DNA of 63,225 nt from Pandoraea sp. PE-S2T-3. GTDB lineage: Bacteria > Pseudomonadota > Gammaproteobacteria > Burkholderiales > Burkholderiaceae. This document shows, in pieces, positions 10,224-21,524 of this stretch. The notes under the pieces are model-generated. The model made no database searches. It was given only the letters and a program-made list of their open reading frames with translations, and was not told the origin of the DNA. The stretch spans positions 1 to 63,225 of the forward strand of contig NZ_NGUQ01000032.1 in NCBI RefSeq assembly GCF_002179965.1. The letters run 5' to 3'. The position numbers and the translations under genes are program-made. Within the stretch, counting starts at the first letter, position 1. Each line of letters starts with the position of its first letter.

Positions 10224-11588
10224 ATGCTCGACAATCTCACTACGCGCCTTGCCAAGGTCGTCAAGACCCTGCGCGGCGAAGCCCGTCTGACCGAGGCCAA
10301 CACGCAGGAAATGCTGCGCGAAGTGCGCCTTGCCCTGCTTGAGGCCGACGTTGCCCTGCCCGTGGTCCGCGATTTCGTCGCCAAGGTGCGCGAAAAGGCG
10401 CTCGGCGAAGAAGTCGTCGGCAGCCTCTCGCCGGGTCAGGCGCTCGTGGGTGTGGTCCAGCGCGAACTCACCGCGCTCATGGGCGGCGACTACGAAGGCC
10501 GCGCCGCCGAACTCAATCTCGCCACCACCCCGCCCGCCATCATCCTGATGGCCGGTCTGCAAGGTGCGGGTAAGACCACCACCGTCGGTAAGCTCGCCAA
10601 GCTGCTGCGCGCGCAGAAGAAGAAAGTCCTCACCGTTTCCGTCGACGTCTACCGCCCTGCCGCTATCGCGCAGTTGCAGACGGTGACCGAACAGGTCGAC
10701 GCCGACTTCTTCCCGTCGCAACCCGATCAGAAACCGGTCGACATCGCCCGCGCGGCGGTGGACTGGGCACGCCGCCATCACCACGACGTGCTGCTCGTCG
10801 ACACGGCCGGCCGTCTGGGTATCGACGAAGCGATGATGCAGGAAATTACCGCCCTGCATACGGAGCTGAAACCGATCGAAACGCTGTTCGTCGTCGACGC
10901 CATGCTCGGTCAGGACGCCGTGAACACCGCCCGTGCCTTCAACGAAGCGCTGCCGCTCACCGGCGTTGTGCTCACCAAGCTCGACGGTGACTCGCGTGGC
11001 GGTGCCGCGCTGTCGGTGCGTCATATCACTGGCAAGCCGATCAAGTTCGTCGGTGTGGGCGAAAAGCTCGACGGCCTCGAAGTCTTCCACCCGGACCGCA
11101 TGGCGAACCGGATTCTCGGCATGGGCGACATTCTCGCGCTCGTCGAGGAAGCCCAGCGCGGCGTGGACGTGCAGGCCGCCCAGAAGCTCGCAGAGAAGGT
11201 CAAGAAAGGCGGCGACTTCGATCTGAACGACTTCAAGGCGCAGATCGGCCAGATGAAGAAGATGGGCGGGCTTTCCTCGCTCATGGACAAGCTGCCGGCG
11301 CAGTTCCAGGCCGCCGCCAGCCAGACCAATATGGATCAGGCCGAGAAGCAGGTCCGCCGCATGGAAGGCATCATCAACTCGATGACGCCGACCGAGCGCG
11401 CCAAGCCGGAACTGATCAAGGCCAGCCGCAAGCGCCGCATCGCTGCCGGTGCAGGTGTGCAGGTGCAGGAAGTCAACCGCATGCTCAATCAGTACGACCA
11501 GATGCGCACGATGATGAAGAAGCTCAAGGGCGGCGGCATGATGAAGATGATGCGCAGCATGAAGGGCATGATGCCGGGCATGCGCTAA
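10224..11588 (+). CDS. ffh: Signal recognition particle protein Ffh
   Basis: Ffh is the GTPase of the bacterial SRP. It binds 4.5S RNA and signal sequences of inner-membrane proteins and hands the ribosome to FtsY. The 454-residue frame has the N domain, the G domain with P-loop GLQGAGKTTT (residues 111-120), the DTAGRLGIDE motif and the TKLDGD motif. The M domain ends in a Met-rich tail (MMKKLKGGGMMKMMRSMKG) that lines the signal-sequence groove. Length matches the family. No close partner lies on the same strand; the phosphoribosyltransferase follows after 140 bases. Confidence 0.97.
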   Translation: MLDNLTTRLAKVVKTLRGEARLTEANTQEMLREVRLALLEADVALPVVRDFVAKVREKALGEEVVGSLSPGQALVGVVQRELTALMGGDYEGRAAELNLATTPPAIILMAGLQGAGKTTTVGKLAKLLRAQKKKVLTVSVDVYRPAAIAQLQTVTEQVDADFFPSQPDQKPVDIARAAVDWARRHHHDVLLVDTAGRLGIDEAMMQEITALHTELKPIETLFVVDAMLGQDAVNTARAFNEALPLTGVVLTKLDGDSRGGAALSVRHITGKPIKFVGVGEKLDGLEVFHPDRMANRILGMGDILALVEEAQRGVDVQAAQKLAEKVKKGGDFDLNDFKAQIGQMKKMGGLSSLMDKLPAQFQAAASQTNMDQAEKQVRRMEGIINSMTPTERAKPELIKASRKRRIAAGAGVQVQEVNRMLNQYDQMRTMMKKLKGGGMMKMMRSMKGMMPGMR

Positions 11589-11729
11589 GCGCGCAGACGT
11601 TCTCTCCCCGGTCGCAGGGTTGCGGCCCGTCAGATTTCGGACAGATCCGGTCAACGCCGGCTATTCCGTATATACTCCGGGCCGCAAATAGCGACATCCC
11701 CCGCAACAAGTGATACAGGGTCGCCCCAT

Positions 11730-12278
11730 ATGAACCGCGAAGAAGCCCTCGAAGTTTTCCGTAATTCCGAAGAAATCGTCTCGTCCGATCAGGTCAACGC
11801 CTCGGTCGACCAGATGGCCGGTGCCATCAAGGCCGCCATCGGCGACGAATTCCCGATGGTGCTGTCGGTCATGGGCGGCGCCGCCGTCTTCACCGGCATG
11901 CTGCTGCCGCGCCTCGACTTCCCGCTCGAGTTCGACTATATCCACCTCTCGCGCTACAACAACACCACCACTGGCGGTGCCATGCAGTGGCGTGTCGCCC
12001 CGCGTGACTCGGTGCGTGATCGCGTGGTGCTCGTGCTCGACGACATCCTCGACGAAGGTGCGACGATGGCCGCCATTCGTGACCGGATTCTCGAGATGGG
12101 CGCGTCGAAGTTCTACAGCGCCGTGCTGTGCGAGAAGATTCTCGCCAAGGACAAGCCGTCGCATCCCGACTTTTGCGGCTTTACCGTGCCCGATCGCTAC
12201 GTCTTCGGCTGCGGCATGGATGCCAAGGGTTACTGGCGTAACCTGCCGACGATTCGCGCACTGACGACGCCGCGCTGA
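11730..12278 (+). CDS. hpt: Hypoxanthine-guanine phosphoribosyltransferase
   Basis: The 182-residue enzyme belongs to the type I phosphoribosyltransferases, which salvage purine bases with PRPP. The PRPP-binding loop VLVLDDILDEGATM is clear, and MGGAAVFTGMLLPRL is the base-side loop. The protein is closer to the betaproteobacterial HGPRT-like group than to E. coli Hpt, so substrate preference (hypoxanthine, guanine or xanthine) is inferred. A TATACT-like -10 lies near 11671. A strong terminator follows the stop. Confidence 0.85.
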   Translation: MNREEALEVFRNSEEIVSSDQVNASVDQMAGAIKAAIGDEFPMVLSVMGGAAVFTGMLLPRLDFPLEFDYIHLSRYNNTTTGGAMQWRVAPRDSVRDRVVLVLDDILDEGATMAAIRDRILEMGASKFYSAVLCEKILAKDKPSHPDFCGFTVPDRYVFGCGMDAKGYWRNLPTIRALTTPR

Positions 12279-12311
12279 TGTCGTGTTGACGTCAGTCAGG
12301 TCGCCATGAAG

Positions 12312-12340
12312 AAAGGGCCCCTCGGGGCCCTTTTCTTTTG
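12312..12340. terminator. Rho-independent terminator
   Basis: AAAGGGCCCC and GGGGCCCTTT arms are followed by TCTTTT. It can serve the phosphoribosyltransferase gene and the convergent marC. Confidence 0.85.
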
Positions 12341-12374
12341 CTGCCGATGCCAGCGATGCCTTCGATGCATGCGC

Positions 12375-12968
12375 TCAGAACTGATGCACGAAGACTTTCA
12401 CGCCCTTGAGGATCATCTCGACCGAGATCGCCACGAGAATCAGCCCCATCAGACGCTCGAACGCCGCCACCACGCGTGACCCAAGCAGGCGCTCGATGCG
12501 GTCGGCCAGCAACAGCACCACGGCACACACGGCCATCGTCACGCTCAGCGCCGTAATCCATTCGAGCATCCTGCCCGGCTGTTGCGACACCAGCAGCATG
12601 ACGGTTGCCAGCGCCGACGGCCCGGCAAGCGCGGGAATCGCCAGCGGCACGATGAGCGGCTCACCCGCCGTCGGCAGCGAGCCCTGATCGGGATGCGGGA
12701 AGATCATGCGCAGCGCAATCAGAAACAGCACGATGCCGCCCGCCAGTTGCAGCGACAGATCGGTCAGGCTCATCATCCGCAGGAAGCGATCGCCCACAAG
12801 CATGAACAGCAGCAGAATCGCGAACGCGATCAGCACCTCTCGCACGATCACGCGCGGCCGTCGCGATGCGGGCACGTTACGCAACGCGTTGACGAAAATC
12901 GGGATATTGCCGAACGGATCCGTGATGAGCAGCAGCAGGATCGTGGCCGAAGCGAACGTGTATTCCAT
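12375..12968 (-). CDS. MarC/UPF0056 family membrane protein
   Basis: The 197-residue product has about six hydrophobic helices, with the typical N-terminal LITDPFGNIPIF motif and the inner repeat-like PLAIPALAGPSALATVM. These are hallmarks of the MarC family. MarC was once linked to multiple antibiotic resistance but has no proven role. I chose the ATG at MEYTFAS, because the 26 residues upstream are not like the family. It is convergent with the phosphoribosyltransferase and lies downstream of proS on the same strand. Confidence 0.88.
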   Translation of the reverse strand: MEYTFASATILLLLITDPFGNIPIFVNALRNVPASRRPRVIVREVLIAFAILLLFMLVGDRFLRMMSLTDLSLQLAGGIVLFLIALRMIFPHPDQGSLPTAGEPLIVPLAIPALAGPSALATVMLLVSQQPGRMLEWITALSVTMAVCAVVLLLADRIERLLGSRVVAAFERLMGLILVAISVEMILKGVKVFVHQF

Positions 12969-13132
12969 ACGGAGAATGCTCTGGATATGACAACGGCAGC
13001 CGCCAAGGCGACTGCCGTCAGGTAATGCAGGATCCAGCCGACTCAACCTCTACAAGATTGCGCGGCTGGCTGGCAGGTGCGGTGTCATCGGTCGTGCCGA
13101 CCAGACTCGACTCACTCCCGCCTCACTGACGC

Positions 13133-14872
13133 TCAGACCGCCTTCGCAGCGCGCACCTTGCCGGTCACGATCTCGGCCACGGTGGCAGCGTCGAGCAACT
13201 GGGCTTCCGTCTCGCGACGGCCCTGATACTCGATCTTGCCTTCCTTCAGGCCACGATCGCCGATCACCACGCGGTGCGGCACGCCGATCAGTTCCCAGTC
13301 GGCGAACATCACGCCCGGGCGCTCGCCACGGTCATCGAGAATGACGTCGATGCCGGCGGCCAGCAGTTCCTCGTAGAGCTTGTCGGCCGCGGCGCGCACA
13401 GCGTCGCTGCGGTCGTAGCCCATCGGGCACAGCACCACTTCGAACGGGGCGATCGATTCCGGCCAGATGATGCCGCGATCGTCGAAATTCTGTTCGATGG
13501 CAGCGCCCAGCACGCGCGTGACGCCAATGCCGTAGCAGCCCATTTCCATCGGGGCCGGCTTGCCGTTCTCGTCGAGGAAGGTGGCGCCCATGGCATCCGA
13601 GTACTTGGTGCCCAACTGAAACACGTGACCCACTTCGATGCCGCGGCACAGGGCGATCTCGCCCTTGCCGTCCGGCGAGGCGTCGCCCGGCACGATGTTG
13701 CGCAGATCGGCCACCACTTCGGCTTCGGGCAGATCGCGGCCCCAGTTCACGCCGGTGATGTGGAAGTCCGCCTCGTTGGCGCCGACCACGAAGTCGCTCA
13801 TCTTGGCCACCGTGCGGTCGACCACCAGCTTGACCGGCTTCTTCGTGCCGATCGGGCCCAGATAGCCCGGCGGCGTGCCGAACCACTCGACGATCTCGGC
13901 TTCAGAGGCAAAACGGAAGTCCGTCAGCCCCGGCACCTTGCTCGCCTTGATCTCGTTCAGTTCGTGATCGCCGCGCAGCAGCAGCAGCCAGACCGTGGTG
14001 CCGGCGTCTTCGCTGTCGGTCGCCAGCACGATCGACTTGACCGTGCGTGTCAGCGGGATGGAGAGCAGTTCGGCCACGGCTTCGCACTTGGCCTTGCCCG
14101 GCGTGGCGGTCTTGGTCAGGGCTTCGGCCGGGGCGGCACGCTCGCCTTGCGGGGCGACGGCTTCGGCCATTTCGACGTTGGCCGCATAGTCCGACGTCGG
14201 GCAGTAGGCGATGGCGTCTTCGCCGGTGTCGGCGATCACGTGGAATTCATGCGAACCCGAGCCGCCGATCGAGCCGTTGTCGGCCACGACCGCGCGGAAA
14301 TCCAGCCCCAGACGCGTGAAGATGCGCACATAGGCGTCGAACATCTTCTGATACGAGACTTGCAGGCCGGCACGGTCCTTATCGAACGAGTACGCGTCCT
14401 TCATCAGGAATTCGCGGCCGCGCATCACGCCGAAGCGCGGACGGATCTCGTCGCGGAACTTGTTCTGCACCTGATAGAAGTTGACCGGCAGCTGGCGGTA
14501 GCTCTTGATCTCGCGGCGCGCGATGTCCGTCACCACTTCTTCGTGGGTCGGCCCGACCACGAAATCGCGGTCGTTGCGGTCCTTCAGGCGCAGCAGCTCC
14601 GGGCCGTACTTTTGCCAGCGGCCCGATTCCTGCCAGAGTTCGGCCGGCTGGACGGCCGGCATGAGCAGTTCGAGCGCGCCGGCGCGGTTCATTTCTTCAC
14701 GGACGATGGCTTCGACCTTGCGAATCGAGCGCAGCCCGATCGGCAGGTAATCGTAGATACCGCCGGCAACGCGACGGATCATGCCGGCACGCACCATCAG
14801 CTTGTGGCTGACGATCTCGGCGTCCGCGGGAGCTTCCTTGAGGGTGCCGATGAAGAAACGAGAGGCTTTCAT
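13133..14872 (-). CDS. proS: Prolyl-tRNA synthetase
   Basis: This 579-residue class II synthetase charges tRNA-Pro. It has motif 1/2 regions ([46 protein letters not shown] in pieces), a central editing insertion of YbaK type (about residues 225-390) that removes Ala-tRNA-Pro, and motif 3 ([13 protein letters not shown]). The C-terminal anticodon-binding domain is also present. Length matches the bacterial type with the editing insertion. Start and family length agree. It is divergent from rppH across a 130-base promoter region. The window also carries a tRNA-Pro gene 6 kb away. Confidence 0.96.
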   Translation of the reverse strand: MKASRFFIGTLKEAPADAEIVSHKLMVRAGMIRRVAGGIYDYLPIGLRSIRKVEAIVREEMNRAGALELLMPAVQPAELWQESGRWQKYGPELLRLKDRNDRDFVVGPTHEEVVTDIARREIKSYRQLPVNFYQVQNKFRDEIRPRFGVMRGREFLMKDAYSFDKDRAGLQVSYQKMFDAYVRIFTRLGLDFRAVVADNGSIGGSGSHEFHVIADTGEDAIAYCPTSDYAANVEMAEAVAPQGERAAPAEALTKTATPGKAKCEAVAELLSIPLTRTVKSIVLATDSEDAGTTVWLLLLRGDHELNEIKASKVPGLTDFRFASEAEIVEWFGTPPGYLGPIGTKKPVKLVVDRTVAKMSDFVVGANEADFHITGVNWGRDLPEAEVVADLRNIVPGDASPDGKGEIALCRGIEVGHVFQLGTKYSDAMGATFLDENGKPAPMEMGCYGIGVTRVLGAAIEQNFDDRGIIWPESIAPFEVVLCPMGYDRSDAVRAAADKLYEELLAAGIDVILDDRGERPGVMFADWELIGVPHRVVIGDRGLKEGKIEYQGRRETEAQLLDAATVAEIVTGKVRAAKAV

Positions 14873-14963
14873 GCAGATTTCCGGAAAAATTAGGGGTCAA
14901 CGGCCGGGTTGCTTCGGTCGGGTGCCCGAGCCCCGCCAGCCGCCGCGCCGGTGATTATCTGTT

Positions 14964-14969
14964 TATAAT
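14964..14969 (+). promoter_or_regulatory. Candidate -10 element for rppH
   Basis: A perfect TATAAT lies 34 bases before the rppH start, in a short AT-rich patch between the divergent proS and rppH. No matching -35 hexamer is obvious at 16-18 bp. Confidence 0.45.
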
Positions 14970-15002
14970 CGAAGCAATTTTAAAGGATTCAAGGGTGGTT
15001 GT

Positions 15003-15773
15003 ATGCTTGACCGTGAAGGCTTTCGCCCGAACGTCGGCATCATCCTCTTAAACGCACGCAATGAAGTGTTCTGGGGCAAGCGGCTGGGCGAACACTCCTG
15101 GCAGTTCCCGCAAGGCGGCATCAAGTACGGCGAAACGCCCGAACAGGCCATGTTCCGAGAATTGCACGAAGAAACCGGGCTAAAGCCAGAACACGTCAAA
15201 ATCATCGGTCGCACGCGCGACTGGCTGCGTTATGAGGTGCCGGACAAGTTCATCAAGCGCGAAGTGCGCGGACATTACCGGGGCCAGAAACAAATCTGGT
15301 TCCTGCTGCGCATGGTTGGTCGCGATTGCGATATCTGCCTGCGTGCGACCGATCATCCCGAGTTCGACGCCTGGCGCTGGAACGAATACTGGGTGCCGCT
15401 CGAGGCCGTGATCGAGTTCAAACGCGAAGTGTATCAACTCGCGCTCAACGAACTCTCGCGCTATCTGCGGCGCACGACTGCGCGTGCCCAGCACGAACGG
15501 CGGCGGTTTCCGCGCGCGGGTGCCCATATCGGCGAACTGCCGCCGGGCGCCACGAGCGGGTCGTACGGCGACGCGATCGATCCCGGCCCGGGCGAGCATC
15601 ACTCGGGCGAATACAGCGACGATTGCGGCGGTGCTTCCGTGGCGGTCGACGATGGCGATGCCGCCAATACTGCCGATACCGCCGATACCGCCGAGCATGC
15701 TGGCGGCCTTGACTCCGGCAGCGCCGATAGCCCCGTTAGTCCGGGTAAGGGTTCCGCAGGCGGGGGGCACTGA
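15003..15773 (+). CDS. rppH: RNA 5'-pyrophosphohydrolase with long C-terminal tail
   Basis: RppH removes pyrophosphate from mRNA 5' ends and so opens them to RNase E. The Nudix box is complete at residues 38-60 ([20 protein letters not shown] onward). The fold with [18 protein letters not shown] ends near residue 155, where E. coli RppH (176 residues) also ends. Here a further 90 or so residues follow, rich in Gly, Ala, Asp and Ser. They include a threefold TAD/TAE repeat (about 221-232). The tail is probably disordered. The start ATG follows GGTGG. The gene is divergent from proS, a frequent pairing in betaproteobacteria. Confidence 0.93.
   Translation: MLDREGFRPNVGIILLNARNEVFWGKRLGEHSWQFPQGGIKYGETPEQAMFRELHEETGLKPEHVKIIGRTRDWLRYEVPDKFIKREVRGHYRGQKQIWFLLRMVGRDCDICLRATDHPEFDAWRWNEYWVPLEAVIEFKREVYQLALNELSRYLRRTTARAQHERRRFPRAGAHIGELPPGATSGSYGDAIDPGPGEHHSGEYSDDCGGASVAVDDGDAANTADTADTAEHAGGLDSGSADSPVSPGKGSAGGGH
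15663..15698 (+). repeat. Four 9-base tandem units inside rppH
   Basis: GCCAATACT, GCCGATACC, GCCGATACC and GCCGAGCAT follow each other and keep frame. They encode the [12 protein letters not shown] stretch of the RppH tail. The unit could vary in copy number by slippage. Confidence 0.7.
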
Positions 15774-15961
15774 ACCGGGCCGCGACCGCGCTGTCCATCA
15801 TCCGTACGCGGGCTTCATGCCCGCGTCGTGCTGAATTCCCCGTGTTCGTCGCCGTCACGTTTGCCGTCGTGTTCGTCGTCACGTTCGTCGCCGATCACCC
15901 AGAACATTTTGCGCGGCCTCGCCCGCTTTCGCTCATCAGCCGTCTTACTGACCGTCACCTC

Positions 15962-16534
15962 ATGCGCCTGTCTTTCACCCGCCGCGCTCCGCGCCTCGCC
16001 GTTCTGGCCCCTCTGGCCGCGCTGACGCTGCTCGCCGCTTGCAGCAGCACGTCGCAGCCCGTTCAGGATCTCGACGAATACTTCGCCCAGCAGGAAGCCG
16101 CCAAGGGCAAATGGAAGGAATCCGACTTCACGATGCCGACGACGGCCCCGCAGAACGCCGATCTCGCCACCTTCCCCACCCTGCCGAACTCCTCGCTGAC
16201 CTACGCGATCGACACCAAGTCCGTGCAAGTGTCTGACGACGGCGTGGTGCGCTACGTGGCCGTCATCACCAGCAAGGAAGGCGCGCGTAACGTGTCGTTC
16301 GAGGGCATGCACTGCTCGACGTTCGAGACGCGCCTGTACGCCACCGGCCGCCCTGACGGCACGTGGGTCGCCGCACGCAACAGCGAGTGGCGGCAGATTC
16401 GTCCGTACGGCTCGACGGCCTACCAAGGCATCCTGTACCGCGACTACCTGTGCCGCGAGAAAACGCCGCTGGGCAAGCCGAAGGAAATCGTGCAGAACCT
16501 GCGCTATCCGGTGGGCAACCCCGACTACAAGTAA
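15962..16534 (+). CDS. CNP1-like family lipoprotein
   Basis: The 190-residue protein begins with a positively charged stretch and a hydrophobic core ending in a lipobox (LLAAC, Cys at residue 27), so it is a predicted lipoprotein. The mature part has DLDEYFAQQE, a WKESDF motif, VRYVAVITS and CSTFETRLYA, typical of the betaproteobacterial CNP1-like family of unknown role. I took the ATG at MRLSFTRR instead of an upstream one, because only this start gives a clean lipoprotein signal. A terminator follows. Confidence 0.82.
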   Translation: MRLSFTRRAPRLAVLAPLAALTLLAACSSTSQPVQDLDEYFAQQEAAKGKWKESDFTMPTTAPQNADLATFPTLPNSSLTYAIDTKSVQVSDDGVVRYVAVITSKEGARNVSFEGMHCSTFETRLYATGRPDGTWVAARNSEWRQIRPYGSTAYQGILYRDYLCREKTPLGKPKEIVQNLRYPVGNPDYK

Positions 16535-16600
16535 TCGCGCAGCGGGCGAAATCTCGTCCGTCGGTTGGCGTCGGCGCCCGACGACATCCGCCGATGCCAT

Positions 16601-16640
16601 AAAAAAACGCCGGCCACGGTTATCGTGCCGGCGTTTTTGT
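16601..16640. terminator. Bidirectional rho-independent terminator
   Basis: A-run, AACGCCGGC/GCCGGCGTT-type arms and T-run. It separates the CNP1-like gene from the convergent proB. Confidence 0.85.
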
Positions 16641-16694
16641 TTCTACTTCCGTATTCACGATTTGCGCCCCAGTTGCCCCGGTAGCGCGTCTCGT

Positions 16695-17828
16695 TCAGCG
16701 CAGAATCAGGTTGTCGCGGTGAATCAACTCGGGTTCGTTGGCAAAGCCCAGCACCTGCTCGATATCGCTGCTCGGGTGACGGCGAATGAGCCGGGCCTCC
16801 GACGCGCTGTAGTTCGACAAGCCGCGTGCGACTTCGTGACCGGCTTCGTCCAGACACGCAATGACCTCACCGCGCGCGAACGTGCCTTCCACGTCGATCA
16901 CGCCAATCGGCAGCAGGCTCTTGCCCTCTTCGATCAGCTTCTTGCACGCGCCCGCATCGATCACGACGCGCCCGCGCACCTGCAAGTGATCGGCCATCCA
17001 CTGCTTGCGCGCCGTCAGTACGGCCGTGCGCGCCGTCAGTTGCGTGCCGATCGCCTCGCCGCCGGCCAGTCGTACCAGTACGTCAGCCTCGCGGCCCGAC
17101 GCGATCACCGTGTGTGCGCCGCTCGTCGCCGCGCGCTTGGCCGCCAGAATCTTGGTCAGCATGCCGCCACGGCCGATACTCGAGCCGGCACCGCCGGCCA
17201 TCGCTTCGAGACGCTCGTCGCCTGCTTCCGCTTCGTGCACGAACTCGGCGTCCGGGTGCTTGCGCGGGTCAGCGGTATAAAGCCCCGACTGGTCGGTGAG
17301 AATGACCAGCGCATCGCCGTCGATCAGGTTGGTCACGAGCGCGCCCAGCGTGTCGTTGTCGCCGAACTTGATTTCGTCGGTCACGACCGTGTCGTTCTCG
17401 TTGATGATCGGCACCACGCCAAGACGCAGCAAGGTCAGCAGCGTGGTCCGGGCGTTCAGATAGCGCTCGCGGTCGGCCAGATCGGCGTGCGTGAGCAGAA
17501 TCTGCGCGGTGCGCACGCCGTGTTCGGCGAAACGGGTCTCGTAGACCTGTGCGAGCCCCATCTGCCCCACGGCGGCAGCCGCCTGAAGCTCGTCGATGGC
17601 TTTCGGACGACGCGTCCAGCCCAGTCGCTGCATGCCTTCGGCAATGGCGCCCGAACTCACGAGCACCACTTGCTTTGGCGCACGCCCGTCGCCACCGTGC
17701 CGCAGGGCGGCAATCTGCTGCGCCCAACGCGCAATCGCAACATCGTCCAAGCCGCGACCATCGTTGGTCACAAGGCTGGAACCCACTTTCACCACGAGCC
17801 GCCTGGCATCGGCAATGACCGAACGCAT
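16695..17828 (-). CDS. proB: Glutamate 5-kinase
   Basis: ProB phosphorylates glutamate as the first step of proline synthesis and is feedback-inhibited by proline. The 377-residue frame has the amino-acid-kinase domain starting [13 protein letters not shown], with [13 protein letters not shown] and the NENDTV substrate loop. A C-terminal PUA domain (about 280-370) contains [13 protein letters not shown]. The ATG was chosen for its AGGAGA site; the upstream in-frame extension is unlike the family. It sits downstream of obgE, as in many betaproteobacteria. Confidence 0.95.
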   Translation of the reverse strand: MRSVIADARRLVVKVGSSLVTNDGRGLDDVAIARWAQQIAALRHGGDGRAPKQVVLVSSGAIAEGMQRLGWTRRPKAIDELQAAAAVGQMGLAQVYETRFAEHGVRTAQILLTHADLADRERYLNARTTLLTLLRLGVVPIINENDTVVTDEIKFGDNDTLGALVTNLIDGDALVILTDQSGLYTADPRKHPDAEFVHEAEAGDERLEAMAGGAGSSIGRGGMLTKILAAKRAATSGAHTVIASGREADVLVRLAGGEAIGTQLTARTAVLTARKQWMADHLQVRGRVVIDAGACKKLIEEGKSLLPIGVIDVEGTFARGEVIACLDEAGHEVARGLSNYSASEARLIRRHPSSDIEQVLGFANEPELIHRDNLILR

Positions 17829-18032
17829 GGGACTGGTTTCTCCTGCGGATGTATTGGGGAAGGCTGGTTCGCTGGCACCGTCGGGCAACTGCGGCGGATG
17901 TGTTCAACGCGCTCAACACGTCAAACACGTTGATTGCCCCGTCAGTTCTGCACCGCTCACGGCCAGCGTGGCCGGATCACTGGCGGTAACGTCATTGCGA
18001 CGGCACCGCCCGTGTCTTGAGTGATGGGGAGT

Positions 18033-19328
<1,296 letters not shown>

Positions 19329-19589
19329 TTACGCTGCCGGCACCACGCTAACCACTTGCTTCTTCGCTGCGCCCTTGATGGCGAATTGCACGTGGCCATC
19401 GGCCAGTGCAAACAGCGTGTGGTCCTTACCAATACCGACGTTTTCGCCGGCATGCATACGAGTACCGCGTTGGCGAACGATGATGCCGCCAGCCAGGATT
19501 GCCTGACCGCCGTACACCTTCACGCCGAGGCGCTTCGACTCGGAATCGCGGCCGTTACGGGACGATCCGCCTGCTTTTTTGTGTGCCAT
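19329..19589 (-). CDS. rpmA: 50S ribosomal protein L27
   Basis: The 86-residue protein opens [20 protein letters not shown], the signature N-terminus of L27, which reaches toward the peptidyl-transferase centre. The rest ([33 protein letters not shown]) matches the family along its full length. It follows rplU by 28 bases and is co-transcribed with it. Confidence 0.98.
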   Translation of the reverse strand: MAHKKAGGSSRNGRDSESKRLGVKVYGGQAILAGGIIVRQRGTRMHAGENVGIGKDHTLFALADGHVQFAIKGAAKKQVVSVVPAA

Positions 19590-19617
19590 GACTTAACTCC
19601 TTACCTAGCTCTATCGA

Positions 19618-19929
19618 TTAGCCGTTGATGCTGTCGATGCGCAGCTCGGTGTAGTTTTGGCGATGGCCTTGACGCTTTTGGTAGTGCTTGCGACGGCGCA
19701 TCTTGAAAATCTTCACCTTGGGGTGACGACCCTGGGCGATAACGGTAGCCTTGACGGAAGCCCCACTAACCAGCGGTGCACCGAACTTAATCGATTCACC
19801 CTCGCCAACGGCGAGAATCTGGTCGATGGTGATTTCAGCGCCAATGTCAGCCGGTATCTGTTCTACTTTAAGTTTTTCGCCAGCAGCAACCTTATATTGC
19901 TTGCCGCCGGTTTTTATGACCGCGTACAT
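19618..19929 (-). CDS. rplU: 50S ribosomal protein L21
   Basis: The 103-residue product starts [20 protein letters not shown] and ends in the conserved basic segment [20 protein letters not shown]21 binds 23S rRNA. It is the first gene of the rplU-rpmA unit, driven by a consensus promoter about 170 bases upstream. Confidence 0.98.
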   Translation of the reverse strand: MYAVIKTGGKQYKVAAGEKLKVEQIPADIGAEITIDQILAVGEGESIKFGAPLVSGASVKATVIAQGRHPKVKIFKMRRRKHYQKRQGHRQNYTELRIDSING

Positions 19930-20099
19930 TGTTGAACCTCACTCATAAACAAGAGATATATTCTTCCCGTGCAGGCCGAGGGTCCCGGTCCCCGAAAGGA
20001 CATTTAGGACGCTTCTTACCGACCCAACGCCGCTCCGCAGCCCGCGATACCGAAGTATTTTTGGACTTGTCGCGAAGAATGCGCGCACGAAAACCGGGG

Positions 20100-20128
20100 A
20101 TTATACAGACTTTATCCTTTTGAGTCAA
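20100..20128 (-). promoter_or_regulatory. Consensus sigma70 promoter of rplU-rpmA
   Basis: On the minus strand, TTGACT and TATAAT are separated by exactly 17 bp. The strength fits a ribosomal protein operon. The implied leader of rplU is about 160-165 nt. Confidence 0.85.
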
Positions 20129-20188
20129 AGACTTCCGTGAAGCCAGTCATTCCGCGGGGCTGGTGCCCGAAAGTGGCCCCGCGCACTA

Positions 20189-20194
20189 TATAAT
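20189..20194 (+). promoter_or_regulatory. Candidate -10 element of ispB
   Basis: TATAAT inside TATATAAT lies 34 bases before the TTG start at 20228. The -35 region is poor. If this element is used, the earlier in-frame TTG at 20195 cannot be translated. Confidence 0.5.
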
Positions 20195-20227
20195 TTGGGG
20201 CGAATTTTTCCTCACCCGAGCCTTGTC

Positions 20228-21208
20228 TTGACTGCTTCGACTTCTCCCCAGAACGTACTGGCCGCCATCGCCGACGACATGCGTGCCGTCGACCAGCTTA
20301 TCCGCCACCGGCTGGCCTCCGAGGTGGTCCTGATCAATCAGATCTCGGAGTACATCATCAATTCGGGCGGCAAACGCCTGCGTCCGGCCTTGCTGCTGCT
20401 CGTCGCGAATGCGCTTGGCGTCACCTCGCCGGCTCGCTTCGAGCTGGCCGCCGTCATCGAATTCATCCACACCTCGACGCTGCTGCACGACGACGTGGTC
20501 GATGAATCCGACCTGCGCCGCGGCCGCCAGACGGCCAATGCCCTGTTCGGCAATGCGGCGTCGGTGCTCGTCGGCGACTTCCTGTACTCCCGCTCGTTCG
20601 AGATGATGGTGAGCGTGGACAACATGCGCGTCATGCAGATTCTCGCGCGCGCCACGAACGTCATTGCGGAAGGCGAAGTCCTCCAGTTGCTGAACATGCA
20701 CGACCCGGACGTCGACGAAGCGCGCTACCTCCAGGTCATCAAGTACAAGACCGCCACCCTTTTCGAAGCGGCCACGCAACTCGCCGCCGTGCTGGCGAAT
20801 GCCGATGCACAGACGGAAGCGGCGGTATTGGAATATGGCGGCCGCCTCGGCACCGCGTTCCAATTGATGGATGACTGGCTCGATTACGCGGGCGACACCG
20901 ATGCGATGGGCAAGAACGCCGGCGACGATCTGCGCGAAGGCAAACCGACGCTGCCGCTGATTCATGTGCTGCAACACGGCACCGAAGCCGAACGCGCGCT
21001 CGTGCGGGAAGCGATCGAAAATGGCGGCACCGACAAGTTCGAGCCGATCCTCGCCGCGATCACGCGCACGGGGGCACTCGACTACACGCTGGCACGTGCG
21101 CAAGAAGAAGCCGATGCCGCCGCACAAATTATTTCTACACTCCCCTCTTCACAATACAAAAATAGCCTGCTAGAATTGTGTTCTTACTCGATAACGCGAC
21201 GCACTTAA
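20228..21208 (+). CDS. ispB: Octaprenyl/polyprenyl diphosphate synthase
   Basis: IspB elongates farnesyl diphosphate to the all-trans polyprenyl side chain of ubiquinone. Both aspartate-rich motifs are present: LLHDDVVDESDLRRG (first DDxxD) and LMDDWLDYAGD (second). GGKRLRPALLLL binds diphosphate. Alignment by eye with E. coli IspB (323 residues) suggests a TTG start at MTASTSPQ, giving 326 residues. An upstream TTG (20195) would add 11 residues but overlaps a likely -10 element. The ribosome site is weak for both. It is divergent from rplU; tRNA-Pro follows. Confidence 0.93.
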   Translation: MTASTSPQNVLAAIADDMRAVDQLIRHRLASEVVLINQISEYIINSGGKRLRPALLLLVANALGVTSPARFELAAVIEFIHTSTLLHDDVVDESDLRRGRQTANALFGNAASVLVGDFLYSRSFEMMVSVDNMRVMQILARATNVIAEGEVLQLLNMHDPDVDEARYLQVIKYKTATLFEAATQLAAVLANADAQTEAAVLEYGGRLGTAFQLMDDWLDYAGDTDAMGKNAGDDLREGKPTLPLIHVLQHGTEAERALVREAIENGGTDKFEPILAAITRTGALDYTLARAQEEADAAAQIISTLPSSQYKNSLLELCSYSITRRT

Positions 21209-21233
21209 CAAGGCGAAGCGACAAAATCGAAAG

Positions 21234-21310
21234 CGGGGTGTAGCTTAGCCTGGTAGAGCGCTACGTTCGGGACGTAGAGGCCGGAGGTTCGAATCCTCTC
21301 ACCCCGACCA
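21234..21310 (+). tRNA. tRNA-Pro (anticodon CGG)
   Basis: A 77-base cloverleaf: acceptor arms CGGGGTG and CACCCCG, D arm TAGCTTAGCCTGGTAGAGC, anticodon stem CTACG/CGTAG with loop TTCGGGA (anticodon CGG), and T arm GGAGGTTCGAATCCTCTC with the TTCGAAT loop. CCA is encoded at the 3' end. It reads CCG codons. Confidence 0.97.
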
Positions 21311-21336
21311 AGATTCACTTTGCTCTCATGCAAAGC

Positions 21337-21370
21337 AAAAAAACCGCCGGATTCGTCCGGCGGTTTTTTA
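21337..21370 (+). terminator. Terminator after tRNA-Pro
   Basis: A-run, ACCGCCGGA/TCCGGCGGT stem, then TTTTTT. It lies 26 bases after the tRNA. Confidence 0.85.
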
Positions 21371-21524
21371 TTTCTGCGTCATCCCCCGTCCTGCGCAAAT
21401 GCCTTGCACTCCGTTGCATTCGCGACCTTCGCGGACAACCGCGCCACGCCGGCGGAACGACGGGCCCCCTCTGCTATAGTGGCAACTCATTGCCACCCCC
21501 CGCGCCACTGGTGCACAAATACGC

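Noticed and set aside
9342-11654. Minus-strand open frame of 770 codons across ffh
   Set aside because: It is the shadow of ffh and overlaps the CcsA-like gene in another frame.
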